64,000 nucleotides of DNA from an uncultured Verrucomicrobiota bacterium (GCA_949293415.1 CASFDK010000006.1:1-64000), one strand, 5' to 3'; counted from the stretch's first letter, positions 17,611 to 26,609 are shown. Notes: generated from the sequence alone by a model not told the origin. Numbers and translations are program-made.

Positions 17611-19158
17611 ATGGGAAAATATCAGAAAATAATACTAACCGCCGCCGCATTTTTTGCGGCGGCAACGGTATTCGGCGAGATAAAAATGTCGTCGATTTTC
17701 GCCGACAATATGGTGCTTCAGCGCGACTTCGCCGTAAAAGTCTGGGGCGATGCCGCGCCGAACTCGACTGTCGAAGTGCGATTCCGCGGGCAGAAAAAAT
17801 CCGCAACATCCGACGATAAAGGCGCGTGGAGCATCCGGCTCGACAAAATGCCCGCCGACAAAACCCCGCGCGAAATGACGGTTTCGGAAAACGGGAAAGT
17901 CGGCAAACGCATCAAAAACATCCTCGTGGGCGAAGTATGGATTCTGGGCGGTCAAAGCAATATGGCGTGGACGCTCGAAAAATCCGATGGCGGCGACGAA
18001 GCTGCGGCGCGCCTAAAATATCCCGACATCCGCTACTTCAACCAGAATTGCCGCGCGATGTCGAAAACCCCGCGCAAGACGATGTACGACGCGTCTTGGC
18101 TCGAACTGTCGCCCGAAAACGCCCCGAAACTCAGCGCGGTAGGCGTTCTCTTCGCCGAAAAGCTCCGCGCCGATTTGGACGTGCCTGTGGGGCTCGTTTT
18201 CACTGCGCTCGGAGCGGCGCAAATGGTCGTCTTCATTCCGGAGGAAAAATGCGCGACGCTCGAATACACGCGCGGCGTATCCGAAAACTTCGTCAAACGC
18301 AACGCTACCTATTCGTACGAAAACGCGATGAAATCGTACAAACGCAAACGCGCCCAATGGGAGGCGGAGCGCGAAAAGGCGAAGAGCGAAAACAGACCGC
18401 ACGCGGAAAAGTTTAACCATCCCGTGCCGAACAGGTACAGCTTTCTGCCGCCGTTCTGCACGCCGTTCTACGTCTACAACGCGGTTGTTGCGCCGCTTGC
18501 GGGCTTCGGCGCGCGGGGTGTGCTGTGGTATCAGGGCGAGTCCGATTCGGCGGACGGGCGGCTCGAAAATTTCGGCGAACAATTCGGTCTGCTCGTATCG
18601 AGTTGGCGCGAAAAATTCGACAATCCAGATCTTTATTTCCTGACAGTCCAGCTTGCGTCGTACGAAGTGGCAAAGCGCGACTGGGGCTTGACGCGCTGGA
18701 AGCAGTATATGGCGGCAAAGTCGCTGCCGAAATGTTTTGCTGTTAACAATGTCGATTGCGGCGAAGCCCGAGACATCCACCCGAAAGACAAGCTGACCGT
18801 TGCAACGCGCCTCGAAAAAACAGCCCTGCGCGAAGTCTACGGACGCGAAGACGTGCGCTCGCGCTTCCCGTCGCTGAAGGAAGTCCGATACGACGGCGGC
18901 TCGGCGGTCGCATCGTTTGCCGTCGACTCGGGGAAACTCGAAATGCGCGGCAAACCGCGCGGCTTCGAAGCGAAAGTCGGCGGGGAATGGACTGCCGCAA
19001 ACGCCGAACTCTGCGGGAATGCGGTCAAAATCTCCGTCGGAAACAGGTCTGCGAAAATCGACGGCGTGCGCTATCTCTGGAAAAACTGGGCGCGCCCCGA
19101 TGTCTGCCTTTACGACACAAATGGACTGCCCGCGTTTTCGTTCACGCACGAAAAATAG
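17611..19158 (+). CDS. sialate O-acetylesterase paralogue 4
   Basis: This 515-residue secreted paralogue has a signal peptide of about 22 residues, IFADNMVLQRDFAV, GGQSNM with Ser116, WYQGESDS and ARDIHPKDK. The catalytic set is complete, so it is probably active. It starts 18 bp after paralogue 3 with no visible Shine-Dalgarno. The gene for a beta-helix enzyme follows under its own promoter. Four copies of one esterase in a row suggest specialisation for different acetyl positions or dosage, which is inference. Confidence 0.87.
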   Translation: MGKYQKIILTAAAFFAAATVFGEIKMSSIFADNMVLQRDFAVKVWGDAAPNSTVEVRFRGQKKSATSDDKGAWSIRLDKMPADKTPREMTVSENGKVGKRIKNILVGEVWILGGQSNMAWTLEKSDGGDEAAARLKYPDIRYFNQNCRAMSKTPRKTMYDASWLELSPENAPKLSAVGVLFAEKLRADLDVPVGLVFTALGAAQMVVFIPEEKCATLEYTRGVSENFVKRNATYSYENAMKSYKRKRAQWEAEREKAKSENRPHAEKFNHPVPNRYSFLPPFCTPFYVYNAVVAPLAGFGARGVLWYQGESDSADGRLENFGEQFGLLVSSWREKFDNPDLYFLTVQLASYEVAKRDWGLTRWKQYMAAKSLPKCFAVNNVDCGEARDIHPKDKLTVATRLEKTALREVYGREDVRSRFPSLKEVRYDGGSAVASFAVDSGKLEMRGKPRGFEAKVGGEWTAANAELCGNAVKISVGNRSAKIDGVRYLWKNWARPDVCLYDTNGLPAFSFTHEK

Positions 19159-19249
19159 AAAACATTTTTACCGGCAGTGCGCCGAATATTGCTTAGGCGC
19201 ATTTTTTGAATAATGTCGTAAATTTAAAAGATGTCCATTTCTACATTCG

Positions 19250-19293
19250 TTGACAGCGGACGGATTTTTTGGCATAATGTTGCCATAGGAGGA
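19250..19293 (+). promoter_or_regulatory. near-consensus promoter and strong RBS
   Basis: TTGACA (19250-19255), a 17-bp spacer and CATAAT (19273-19278) are followed directly by AGGAGGA (19287-19293). The strong ribosome site is 6 bp before the ATG at 19300 and decides that start. The mRNA leader would be very short. Confidence 0.82.
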
Positions 19294-19299
19294 ATGAAT

Positions 19300-21312
19300 A
19301 TGAAAAAGCCCATTTTGTTTTTTTGCGCCGCCCTGCTCTCGGCTGCGGCATTCGCGGACATCCCGCGCGAGCTCAACGGATACGATTTCTACCCCGCGCA
19401 GCCCGACGCAAAGCCCTATAACGGCGATTTCGGCAAACTGCCCGCGGGCGCGGAGGAATTCGAAGTGCAGCTCCCGCGCGGCAGCGGCGCAACCGTGAAC
19501 GCCGCCGATTTCGGGCTGAACGAAAGCGTCGAAAACGCCGCCACAATCATCAACGCCGCACTCGCGCACTGCAAAAAAATCGGCGCGTCTAAGCTTGTCC
19601 TGCCGAAGGGGAAATACAAATGCTTCGACGCAACGTCAATCCGCCTCGAAGGCTTCGAGGATTTCACGCTCGACGGCAGCGGCTCGCTGCTCGTATATCA
19701 AAGCGACTCCGTAAAACAGATGAGGCCTCAGTGGGACAAAGGCCTAGAGTCGGGCGTTTCGAACATAAAAATCCGAAACTGCAGGCGCGTGAGGGTTACG
19801 AACCTCGACTTCGACTGGGATTGGGAGCGCGACCCCCTCGCGGGCTTCGCAAAAGTCGTCGGGCGCAACGCCGACCCGAAAAATCCGTATGTCGATTTCC
19901 AATTCTACCAGTACGAAAAATATCCCACCTACGGCAAAAAGACGCCGACCGTCGTCATCACTCCCTATCGCGCCGATTTGAGTTCGCTCGCCGAAGACGC
20001 GGCGGGAGTCTGGGGCGGAGACCCCGATCCGCTCGGCGCGGGCGAAGGCGTATCGGGATTTCCCAACGAGTGGATTTCGCCGAATACAATCCGCATATAT
20101 TTCAACTACTGGACAATCGGCGCGCCGAAAGTCGCCGCCGAAAGGGTCAAGCAGTTTAGGGAAGACCTGCCCTACCGCATCACGCACTACTACTACGGCA
20201 AGAACGCTTTCGATATGTTTTCGAACCGCCACTTGACGCTCGAAAACATCCGCATTTTCTCGTGCCGCGGACACGCATTCCAAGTCGACGGCGAGCAGCA
20301 ATACTGGCAATACATAAATGTGAAGATTATGCCGCCCGACGATCCGCGCCGCGCCCTGACCTGCTCCGCCGACCACCACCACATCGCGAACTCGCGCGGT
20401 TTTATGAAGATGATAGGCTGCGAATTTTCGATGGGAATGGACGATGCGGGAAACTTCCACGACCGCTCTTTCGTAATGAAAAAAGTCGGCGACAAAACGC
20501 TCGAATCGGCGAACACGCGCGGACTCGCGTTCTTCGACGCAAAAGTCGGCGACGAAATTTCCCTGCGCGACGGCGACTACACTCCCACGGGCTACGTCGG
20601 CAAAATCGCCGCAATCGACGGCGAACGCATAACATTCGACAAGCTCCTGCCCGAATCGCCGAACGGAATTTTCGTCTGCTTCAACACGCGCTTCGACACC
20701 CGCAACATCATCGTGCGCAACTGTAAATTCGTGCGCCACGGCTGCCGCGGGCTGCTCATTTTGGCGAAGGACGTAACAATAGAAAACTCGCTTTTCGAGC
20801 GCGAGCAACTGGGCGCGCTGAAGTTCGAAACGGGCTACACTTTCAACGTGTGGTGCGAGGGTACGGGCGTCGACAACGTCGTCGTGCGCAACTGTACGTT
20901 CAGACGCTCGAACCTGCGCGGAATAAAGTCGCACGGTTTCGCGCGCGATATCCAGATTTCCGGATACGTCGAAAAAGATCCCTCCGAAAAGCAGCCGAAA
21001 ACGCCCGTAATTACAAACGCGCTTTTCGAGAACAACAAGTTCTACGAAACGGCGGGAACGGTCGCCGTCGCCGCCGCGTGCGAAAACGTAATTTTCAGAA
21101 ATAACAGAATCGAAAACGCCGCCGACACCCCGTCGGTCGCCGAAAGAGACAAGTGGTACAGGGGCGGATTCTACGTGCGCGGCGGCAAAAACATAAAGAT
21201 TGTGAACAACACCTATGTAAAGTCGCCGTACATGCCCAATGCGGGCGTTTACGCAAAGCGCGGCGCGTATGAAAACTGCGAATTTTCGGGCAACAAAATA
21301 GTCGAAAAATAG
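19300..21312 (+). CDS. secreted beta-helix glycosidase, GH110-like
   Basis: This 670-residue protein has a signal peptide (MKKPILFFCAALLSAAAFA) and a right-handed parallel beta-helix built of repeated 'NIxIRNC' and 'VVRNCxF' coils. A pectate-lyase-like start (VNAADFGLNESVENAATIINAAL) precedes the helix. Near residues 355-385, ADHHHIANSRG and GMDDAGNFHDRS resemble the acidic DDA-N-H motif region of GH110 alpha-1,3-galactosidases, which act on blood-group B and linear alpha-Gal epitopes. Assignment to GH110 rather than another beta-helix family is tentative. It lies behind four acetylesterases but has its own promoter, so the block looks like a host-glycan degradation locus. Confidence 0.72.
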   Translation: MKKPILFFCAALLSAAAFADIPRELNGYDFYPAQPDAKPYNGDFGKLPAGAEEFEVQLPRGSGATVNAADFGLNESVENAATIINAALAHCKKIGASKLVLPKGKYKCFDATSIRLEGFEDFTLDGSGSLLVYQSDSVKQMRPQWDKGLESGVSNIKIRNCRRVRVTNLDFDWDWERDPLAGFAKVVGRNADPKNPYVDFQFYQYEKYPTYGKKTPTVVITPYRADLSSLAEDAAGVWGGDPDPLGAGEGVSGFPNEWISPNTIRIYFNYWTIGAPKVAAERVKQFREDLPYRITHYYYGKNAFDMFSNRHLTLENIRIFSCRGHAFQVDGEQQYWQYINVKIMPPDDPRRALTCSADHHHIANSRGFMKMIGCEFSMGMDDAGNFHDRSFVMKKVGDKTLESANTRGLAFFDAKVGDEISLRDGDYTPTGYVGKIAAIDGERITFDKLLPESPNGIFVCFNTRFDTRNIIVRNCKFVRHGCRGLLILAKDVTIENSLFEREQLGALKFETGYTFNVWCEGTGVDNVVVRNCTFRRSNLRGIKSHGFARDIQISGYVEKDPSEKQPKTPVITNALFENNKFYETAGTVAVAAACENVIFRNNRIENAADTPSVAERDKWYRGGFYVRGGKNIKIVNNTYVKSPYMPNAGVYAKRGAYENCEFSGNKIVEK

Positions 21313-21334
21313 TCCGCCCAAACGGCGCAAACGG

Positions 21335-21374
21335 AAAGACCCGAACGCATAGGGAATCGTTCGGGTCTTTTGGT
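21335..21374. terminator. bidirectional terminator
   Basis: AAAGACCCGAACG (21335-21347) pairs with CGTTCGGGTCTTT (21358-21370) and T-rich sequence follows. It separates the beta-helix gene from the convergent nadA. Confidence 0.85.
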
Positions 21375-21392
21375 TTTCCGCTGCGGGAAAAA

Positions 21393-22361
21393 CTATTTCG
21401 ACATCTCGAGCATCCGCTCAATCGGCTTGCGCGCGCGCTCCATTACGTCGGGCGAAAGCTCGATTCTCGGCTCGAGATTTTCGAGACACGCCAGAAGTTT
21501 TTCGGGCGTGTTCATAAGCATATTTTTGCAGTGCTGGCTGAGCCTGCCCGAAGCGGTCGCGGCGATGAACGTCTTGTTCGGAATCTCGCGGCGCAGGCGG
21601 TGTATCATTTCGACGACTGTTGCGATTATGAACCTGTCGCTTTTGTGTTCGCGGCAGAACGAAATCATTTTCTCGGTGCTGCAAATGCAGTCGGCAGTGA
21701 CGCGCACGGCTTTCGGGCACTCGGGATGGCAGACCAGCGGCGTGTTCGGAAATGCGCGTTTGAGCGCAAGCAATTCCTCCGCCTTGTACTGCGTGTGCGC
21801 CCAGCAATAGCCGTTCCAGAGAATCATATCGCGCCCCGTCTGCTCGACTATCCACGAGCCCAAATTTTGGTCGGGGCAGAAAATTATCTCCTGATCTGCG
21901 GGAATCTGCTTTACGATATCGAGGGCGTTGCCGCTCGTGCAAATGATGTCGCTTTGCTCCTTCACGCCCGCACTGCAGTTGATGTAGGAAACGACAATAG
22001 CATCGGGATGTTCGCGCTTGAACACCTTCAGCTCGACGGGATGGCAAAGCTCTTCGAGCGTGCAACCCGCGGCGTGGTCGGGCAACACAACCGTCTTGTC
22101 GGGGTTGAGAATCTTCGCGGTCTCCGCCATAAAATCGACACCCGCAAACGCGATTACGTCGGCGGAAGTTTTCTTTGCCTCGCGCGAAAGCCCGAGAGAA
22201 TCGCCGACATAATCGGCAACCGCCTGAATTTCCTCGCAGACATAGTTGTGCGCAAGAATCACGGCATTGCGCTTCTGCTTCAGCTCGAGAATCTTTTTTT
22301 GCGTGTCCGAGAGCGGTTTTTTTTCGCAGTTTTCGTAGGGCGGGAAGACGATTGCTTGCAT
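21393..22361 (-). CDS. nadA: quinolinate synthase
   Basis: This 322-residue NadA condenses iminoaspartate with dihydroxyacetone phosphate to quinolinate, the first committed step toward NAD. Motifs are AVILAHNYVCEEIQ, GVDFMAETAKIL, LPDHAAGCTLEE and TASGRLSQHCKNMLMNTPEKL. Conserved Cys residues (in SYINCSAG, CHPECP and QHCKNM) are available for the 4Fe-4S cluster. The start at 22361 (MQAIVFPPYE) fits the usual length and a TTGACA promoter 30 bp upstream. nadB and nadC are not adjacent. Confidence 0.95.
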   Translation of the reverse strand: MQAIVFPPYENCEKKPLSDTQKKILELKQKRNAVILAHNYVCEEIQAVADYVGDSLGLSREAKKTSADVIAFAGVDFMAETAKILNPDKTVVLPDHAAGCTLEELCHPVELKVFKREHPDAIVVSYINCSAGVKEQSDIICTSGNALDIVKQIPADQEIIFCPDQNLGSWIVEQTGRDMILWNGYCWAHTQYKAEELLALKRAFPNTPLVCHPECPKAVRVTADCICSTEKMISFCREHKSDRFIIATVVEMIHRLRREIPNKTFIAATASGRLSQHCKNMLMNTPEKLLACLENLEPRIELSPDVMERARKPIERMLEMSK

Positions 22362-22388
22362 TGTCTGATAAAAAATTGAACGGCGTCG

Positions 22389-22418
22389 ATTGTATCTTTT
22401 CGCGTACGCGCTTGTCAA
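22389..22418 (-). promoter_or_regulatory. promoter of nadA
   Basis: On the minus strand TTGACA (22418-22413), 18 bp and TACAAT (22394-22389) lie 27 bp before the nadA ATG. Confidence 0.7.
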
Positions 22419-22443
22419 GGCAACTCCCGCGAGCCCAAAAAAC

Positions 22444-22472
22444 TTGACCGCAATGCAATCCGCCCCTACTTT
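22444..22472 (+). promoter_or_regulatory. promoter of the CE7 esterase gene
   Basis: TTGACC (22444-22449), 17 bp and TACTTT (22467-22472) lie 25 bp before the ATG at 22498, back to back with the nadA promoter. Confidence 0.5.
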
Positions 22473-22497
22473 CAACGCCATAACCGCAATCACATAT

Positions 22498-23859
22498 ATG
22501 ATAGGCAAACTCAAACTGTTATTCATTATAACCGCATCGCTCGCGCTCTTCGGACTGGCGAACGCCGAAGTCAAGACCGAAGCGGGCTACACGCTGAAAC
22601 TCAAAGCCTCGCGCGACGGCTCGGAATACAAGAAGGGCGAAACCGCAAACTTCGTCCTGTCGGTCGAAAAGGACGGCAAACCCGCCGACGGCGTGAAAGT
22701 CCACGCCGAAATTACGAAAGACTCGGTGGTAGTCGGCAGAAAGACATCCGACGGGTTCACGAAAGACGGCAGGTTCGAAATGTCGGGCACGCTCGACGAA
22801 GCGGGCTTTCTGAAGTGCAAGATGTTCGCGAAAGTTCCGCTCGACGGCGGCAAGTTCAAGATTGTGGAACTGCTCGCGGGCGCGGCGTTCGACCCGCTTG
22901 AAATTAAGCCCAGCCTGCCCGCCCCCGCCGACTTCGACGAATTTTGGGCACAGCAGAAAAAACTGCTCGCGGCGATTCCGATGAACCTCAAACTCACGCC
23001 CGTCAAGACAATCAAGGGCTACAAGGCGTTCGACGTGCAGGCGGACACTTTCGGCGGAAAGCTGAGCGCATATTTGGTGTATCCCGAAAACGCAACGCCA
23101 AAGAGTCTGCCCGCAGTCGTTACGGCGCACGGCGCGGGCGTAAGAAGCTCGAGCCTCGGCGCGGCACTCGCTTGGGCGGGGCGCGGCTTCATCGCCCTCG
23201 ACTTCAATGCCCACGGGCTGCCCAATGCCCAACCGAACGAATACTACGACAAACTTTCGAAAGGCGAACTCAAAATGTACGCCACAAAAAACTGCCATAG
23301 CCGCGAAACAATCTTCTTCCGCACGCTCTTCCTGCGCGTCCAACGCGCCATCGACGTAATCACCGCCCAACCGCAGTGGGACGGTAAAAGCCTGCTCGTT
23401 TCGGGCGGCAGCCAAGGCGGCGGACAGGCGCTTGCAGCGGGCGGGCTCGACAGCCGCGTAAGCGTTGTCCTTGCCGCATTCCCCGCAATATGCGACCACA
23501 GCGGCGCGGCAGCCGGCAGAACTACGGGCTGGCCGCACTTCACACGCCTCGATGCAAACGGAAATTACGACAGACAGGCAACCGAAGCCGCACGCTACGT
23601 CGACGCCGTCAACTTCGCCGCGCGAATCAAAGGCAGGGTAGTCTATATGATAAACTACGCCGACAACGTATGCGAGCCGACATCGTGCTACGCCGCCTAC
23701 AACAACATAAAAACGCCGAAACGGCTGATGATAAACGAACAGTCTCGCCACAACCCCGCAATCGGCACATACCAACTTTTGATGTCTTGGGCGGTGGAAG
23801 AGGTGAAGAAAACCTCTCCGAATGTCCATATGGTGCCGAATTTGAAATCGGCTTGGTAG
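22498..23859 (+). CDS. secreted acetyl xylan esterase family protein (CE7-like)
   Basis: This 453-residue exported alpha/beta hydrolase has a signal peptide (MIGKLKLLFIITASLALFGLANA), an N-terminal Ig-like domain of about 130 residues (KKGETANFVLSVEKDGKP) and a CE7-type hydrolase domain from about 150. SGGSQGGGQAL near residue 302 contains the nucleophile Ser. The C-terminal SRHNPA supplies a candidate His. CE7 enzymes remove acetyl groups from xylo-oligosaccharides and related sugars. The family match is good, but the substrate is not proved. Together with the acetylesterases it adds to a deacetylation theme. Confidence 0.85.
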   Translation: MIGKLKLLFIITASLALFGLANAEVKTEAGYTLKLKASRDGSEYKKGETANFVLSVEKDGKPADGVKVHAEITKDSVVVGRKTSDGFTKDGRFEMSGTLDEAGFLKCKMFAKVPLDGGKFKIVELLAGAAFDPLEIKPSLPAPADFDEFWAQQKKLLAAIPMNLKLTPVKTIKGYKAFDVQADTFGGKLSAYLVYPENATPKSLPAVVTAHGAGVRSSSLGAALAWAGRGFIALDFNAHGLPNAQPNEYYDKLSKGELKMYATKNCHSRETIFFRTLFLRVQRAIDVITAQPQWDGKSLLVSGGSQGGGQALAAGGLDSRVSVVLAAFPAICDHSGAAAGRTTGWPHFTRLDANGNYDRQATEAARYVDAVNFAARIKGRVVYMINYADNVCEPTSCYAAYNNIKTPKRLMINEQSRHNPAIGTYQLLMSWAVEEVKKTSPNVHMVPNLKSAW

Positions 23860-23892
23860 GCAAATTCAGAAACCGCAAAAGGCGCATCGGCA

Positions 23893-24056
23893 TGAACTGT
23901 ACCACAAAAACTGTACAATAAAAGAGCGCGGTTAAGAGATTCCCGATTTAGACAAGAGACGACATCGATATTCTTTCGGTGTCGTCTTTTTTAATGTCCA
24001 CTGCGGTCTATCGTTATTGTAGTATTCGATAAACTTCGACACCTGCTGTGTGCCCC
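23893..24056 (-). mobile_element. IS3-family remnant (right end and transposase C-terminus)
   Basis: On the minus strand a frame ending at 23932 encodes KFIEYYNNDRPQWTLKK and then TTPKEYRCRLLS. This is the C-terminal signature of IS3/IS150-type OrfB integrases. Outside its stop, TGAACTG...CAAAAACTGTACA (23893-23917) resembles the IS3-family terminal repeat. The catalytic DDE part is missing, so it is a dead fragment. It lies between the CE7 gene and a truncated-looking exported reading frame. Confidence 0.78.
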
Positions 24057-24246
24057 CGCACAAACCATCCGCAACGGTGGCTTTCCGCAAGGCGGAAAAT
24101 CAATCGATTTCCTCAAACGCTCGATTTTTTTTCATCAAACTGTCCGCGCGGATACAACATCCGCTGAAAAACAAAAAATGCAATCGTATTTAAAATACTA
24201 CAGTTCTTTTTGTTTCAATTGAATAACGGCAACAAAAGGTAACCTT

Positions 24247-24408
24247 ATGAAAAAAATAATTATGGCAATGCTGGCTCTCGCTCTGGCGGGGTCGGCTTTT
24301 GCAGCCACAAAAACGGAATCCATCCGCCTCGGAGACGCGAAGAGCATCTTCCAGAACCCGCCCCGACGAAGAGTAAATCAAAAACCGCTTAAAGCTTTTT
24401 GTTTCTGA
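24247..24408 (+). pseudogene. short exported peptide, probably a truncated gene
   Basis: A 53-residue frame starts MKKIIMAMLALALAGSAFA, a clean signal peptide, followed by ATKTESIRLGDAKSIF and a basic tail. AAAGGT lies 5 bp before the ATG. The frame runs into the 3' end of the convergent glucokinase gene and ends without any domain. The beginning of an exported protein seems to have lost its body, perhaps when the nearby IS3 element decayed. A genuine small secreted peptide is the alternative. Confidence 0.45.
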
Positions 24409-25171
24409 GCATTTTCGACGCCATATAAGCCGCGCCGATTATCCCCGCTCGGTTCTGCAACTCCGCGGGAATGATATCGCAATTTACATCGATATACTTC
24501 ATGAACTTGTCGCTCTTTGCCGCCGCGCCGCCGCCGATGATGATGAGATCGGGCCAGCACAATGCGTGTACATATTGAAGGTATCTATTGAAGCGTTCCG
24601 CCCAAATGCGCCAGTTGTAGTTGCACTTCTTGCGAACCGCGTCGGAATAGAGCCTTTCGGCGTCGGTATTTTTACCCGTCGCCTTGTTGCGCATCTTCAA
24701 ATGCCCCAACTCGAGGTTCGGCACGAGATGCCCGCCCGAGAACATCGCAGTTCCGATACCCGTTCCGACAGTAAGCATAAGCGCAACACCTTGGCAGTCT
24801 TTGCCGGCTCCGTACTTTACCTCCGCCATTCCCGCGGCGTCGGCATCGTTGATAATCCACGCTTCGCAACCGCAGGTTTCGCCGATAAGCTCGGCGAGAT
24901 TTGTGCCTATAAATTTTTTACCGCCCAAATTCGCGGCGGTCTCCACAACCTGCGAACGGATGACCCCCGGAAAGCCGCATCCGATTATGCCGTTCCACTT
25001 GAACGTATGCGCTATCTGCGCGATTGCCTCGACAACCGCCTTTGGCTCGTGCGATTTCGGGGTCGGAATGCGCACGCGTTCGCCGACAAGTTCGCCTTTT
25101 TTGATATCGACGATTCCGCCTTTGACGCCCGAACCGCCGATATCGATACCCAGAACGTAAGATTTCTGCAT
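24389..25171 (-). CDS. ppgK: polyphosphate glucokinase, ROK family
   Basis: This 260-residue kinase phosphorylates glucose with polyphosphate (and often ATP). The phosphate-binding loop GIDIGGSGVKGGIVD is at residues 8-22. NDADAAGMAEVKYGAGKD contains the catalytic Asp, and LTVGTGIGTAMF and IIIGGGAAAKSDKF follow. These match PpgK better than general ROK kinases. The start at 25171 (MQKSYVLGID) is preferred over an upstream TTG extension. It provides glucose-6-phosphate from sugars released by the secreted enzymes. Confidence 0.9.
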   Translation of the reverse strand: MQKSYVLGIDIGGSGVKGGIVDIKKGELVGERVRIPTPKSHEPKAVVEAIAQIAHTFKWNGIIGCGFPGVIRSQVVETAANLGGKKFIGTNLAELIGETCGCEAWIINDADAAGMAEVKYGAGKDCQGVALMLTVGTGIGTAMFSGGHLVPNLELGHLKMRNKATGKNTDAERLYSDAVRKKCNYNWRIWAERFNRYLQYVHALCWPDLIIIGGGAAAKSDKFMKYIDVNCDIIPAELQNRAGIIGAAYMASKMLRNKKL

Positions 25172-25241
25172 AGTCGCAATTTTATGCTGAAACCCCGCCG
25201 ACAATTCAAGCATTTTGTGAGTCCGCCGAAACCGCCGCCCG

Positions 25242-25853
25242 CTATTTCATCACGAATTTAACGAGAACAAACCCGAGTACCAACAGCACGAAAAACGCGC
25301 TCGCAAGGATGTTGAAATATTTGTCGATAAAATCCTTCGCCTTCGGACCCACAAAATAAATGATGAGCGCAACCGCAAAGAAACGCCCGCCGCGCCCCAA
25401 GAGGGAGGCAGTTATGAGCGTCGCCATCGACACGTCGCAAACCCCTGCGGCGATTGTGAAAATTTTGTACGGAATTGGCGTCAACGCCGCGCCGAAAATC
25501 GCAAAAAACGCGTTGCTCTGATAGCTCTGCCGCACGAAGTCGAAATTCTCGTGAGTGAACCCCGGAACGTAGTTGAAAAAGAACGACTGCGTTGCATCCC
25601 AAGCCGCGTGCCCGACGTACCAGCCGAACACGCCGCCGGCAGTGGAGGCAAGCGTACAAATCAAGGCAATCCGCCACCATTTTTTTGGCGCGCCGAAAAC
25701 GAGCGGAATCAGCAATACGTCGGGCGGAATCGGAAAAAACGACGACTCCGCAAACGAGAGAACCGCCAAAGCCCACAATCCCTGCGGCTTTTCGGCCCAC
25801 GAGATTGTCCAGTTGTAAAGTCTTTTGAGAATATTGGGGTTTGATTCCTGCAT
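25242..25853 (-). CDS. DedA/YqaA-like membrane protein (VTT domain)
   Basis: This 203-residue inner-membrane protein is of the VTT (SNARE-associated/DedA) superfamily. The N-terminal SFAESSFFPIPPDVLLIPLVFG is the typical re-entrant entry of YqaA-type proteins. GGVFGWYVGHAAWD and GAALTPIPYKIFTIAAGV follow, then a final transmembrane segment. DedA-type proteins take part in lipid-carrier recycling and membrane homeostasis, but the exact substrate is unknown. The start at 25853 (MQESNPN) was chosen because the extension upstream reaches toward the tRNA-Gln and lacks homology-like features. Confidence 0.83.
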   Translation of the reverse strand: MQESNPNILKRLYNWTISWAEKPQGLWALAVLSFAESSFFPIPPDVLLIPLVFGAPKKWWRIALICTLASTAGGVFGWYVGHAAWDATQSFFFNYVPGFTHENFDFVRQSYQSNAFFAIFGAALTPIPYKIFTIAAGVCDVSMATLITASLLGRGGRFFAVALIIYFVGPKAKDFIDKYFNILASAFFVLLVLGFVLVKFVMK

Positions 25854-25994
25854 TTCGTAAAGAAGGTGCTGACACAACGCAAGCTTGTCAACAATAATGA
25901 AGGAAGCCGCCGCATCCCGAAGCGATTTCGTCGACAAATGAAAAAACGCCTTGACAATGCACGCGAAAGCCTCAAGATGAGTGCTTTCAAATAT

Positions 25995-26068
25995 TGACCG
26001 ATGGTGTAATGGTAGCACAAAGGTTTCTGGCACCTTTTGTTGGGGTTCGAGTCCCTATCGGTCAACCA
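25995..26068 (+). tRNA. tRNA-Gln (anticodon CTG)
   Basis: A full cloverleaf is present. The acceptor TGACCGA pairs with TCGGTCA, the D arm is the Gln-type GGTGTAATGGTAGCAC, the anticodon loop is TTCTGGC, and the T loop is TTCGAGT. CCA is encoded at 26066-26068. It forms the left shoulder of the catalase island. Confidence 0.93.
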
Positions 26069-26145
26069 TTTGAAAGAGTATGTAGATTTCAGGCGCGGCA
26101 CAACCCGTGCTTTTTTTGTGCCCGCAAGCAAGAGCCGTTTTTCGG

Positions 26146-26213
26146 GTCAACACCAAAGAGAGTGGATTTTAATGAAAGACACCGCATAGAACCAAGACCC
26201 TCAATCTGTAATT
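26146..26213 (-). repeat. ISL3-type element end, left copy
   Basis: This 68-bp segment includes the last codons of an ISL3-like transposase and its terminal sequence (GTCAACACCAAAGAGAGTGG at the outer edge). An inverted copy with only two differences lies at 28958-29025. The two outward-facing ends bracket the catalase gene. Confidence 0.82.
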
Positions 26214-26609
26214 TTCAAAGTTTTTATAACCGTAAGCCATTCGTTGTATCAGTTTCATTTTCCTGTGGAAGCCTTCGGTTATTGAGTTGTTTTTTGTAAA
26301 TCTCCACATTCGGATTATCGGCGCAAACCAGTCGCTTATTGTCTTTGCGAGCCGCTCAAACTCTTGTGTCGCTTCGTATTTCATCTGTTTCATCATTGCT
26401 TTCAGTTCTCTTATATTTCTCTTACATTCCTTTGGCGTTTGATGTTTCCTATTCAGCAACTCGCATAACCTTTCCTTAAACTCGTATGCCAGCTTTATCG
26501 CGGGATTGTTCTCAAAAAAACTTTTTCAATCGCTCTCGCTCTTCAGCTTTCAACCTATCTCCACGTTTTCGCAATGGGTATGTCAACTTTCTATTCCATT
26601 TTACTTCTT
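26169..26609 (-). pseudogene. ISL3-family transposase remnant, frameshifted
   Basis: The minus strand encodes the C-terminal third of an ISL3-family transposase: IIRMWRFTKNNSITEGFHRK and then AYGYKNFENYRLRVLVLCG. Upstream, a second frame gives KLTYPLRKRGDRLKAEERERLKKFF and then a stop. Removing one base of the seven-A run at 26514-26520 joins the two frames (...LKKFF-ENNPAIKLAYEF). The N-terminal part is missing. This is a decayed gene. A programmed slip at the homopolymer is less likely because the rest of the element is gone. Confidence 0.8.

Noticed and set aside
19231-19299. Upstream extension of the beta-helix gene.
   Set aside because: The promoter (-35 at 19250, -10 at 19273) lies within it, and the signal peptide begins at 19300.
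24389-24408. Overlap of the small exported frame with ppgK as evidence of a real overlapping gene.
   Set aside because: The overlap is in the 3' ends and the small frame has no domain after the signal peptide; truncation explains it better.
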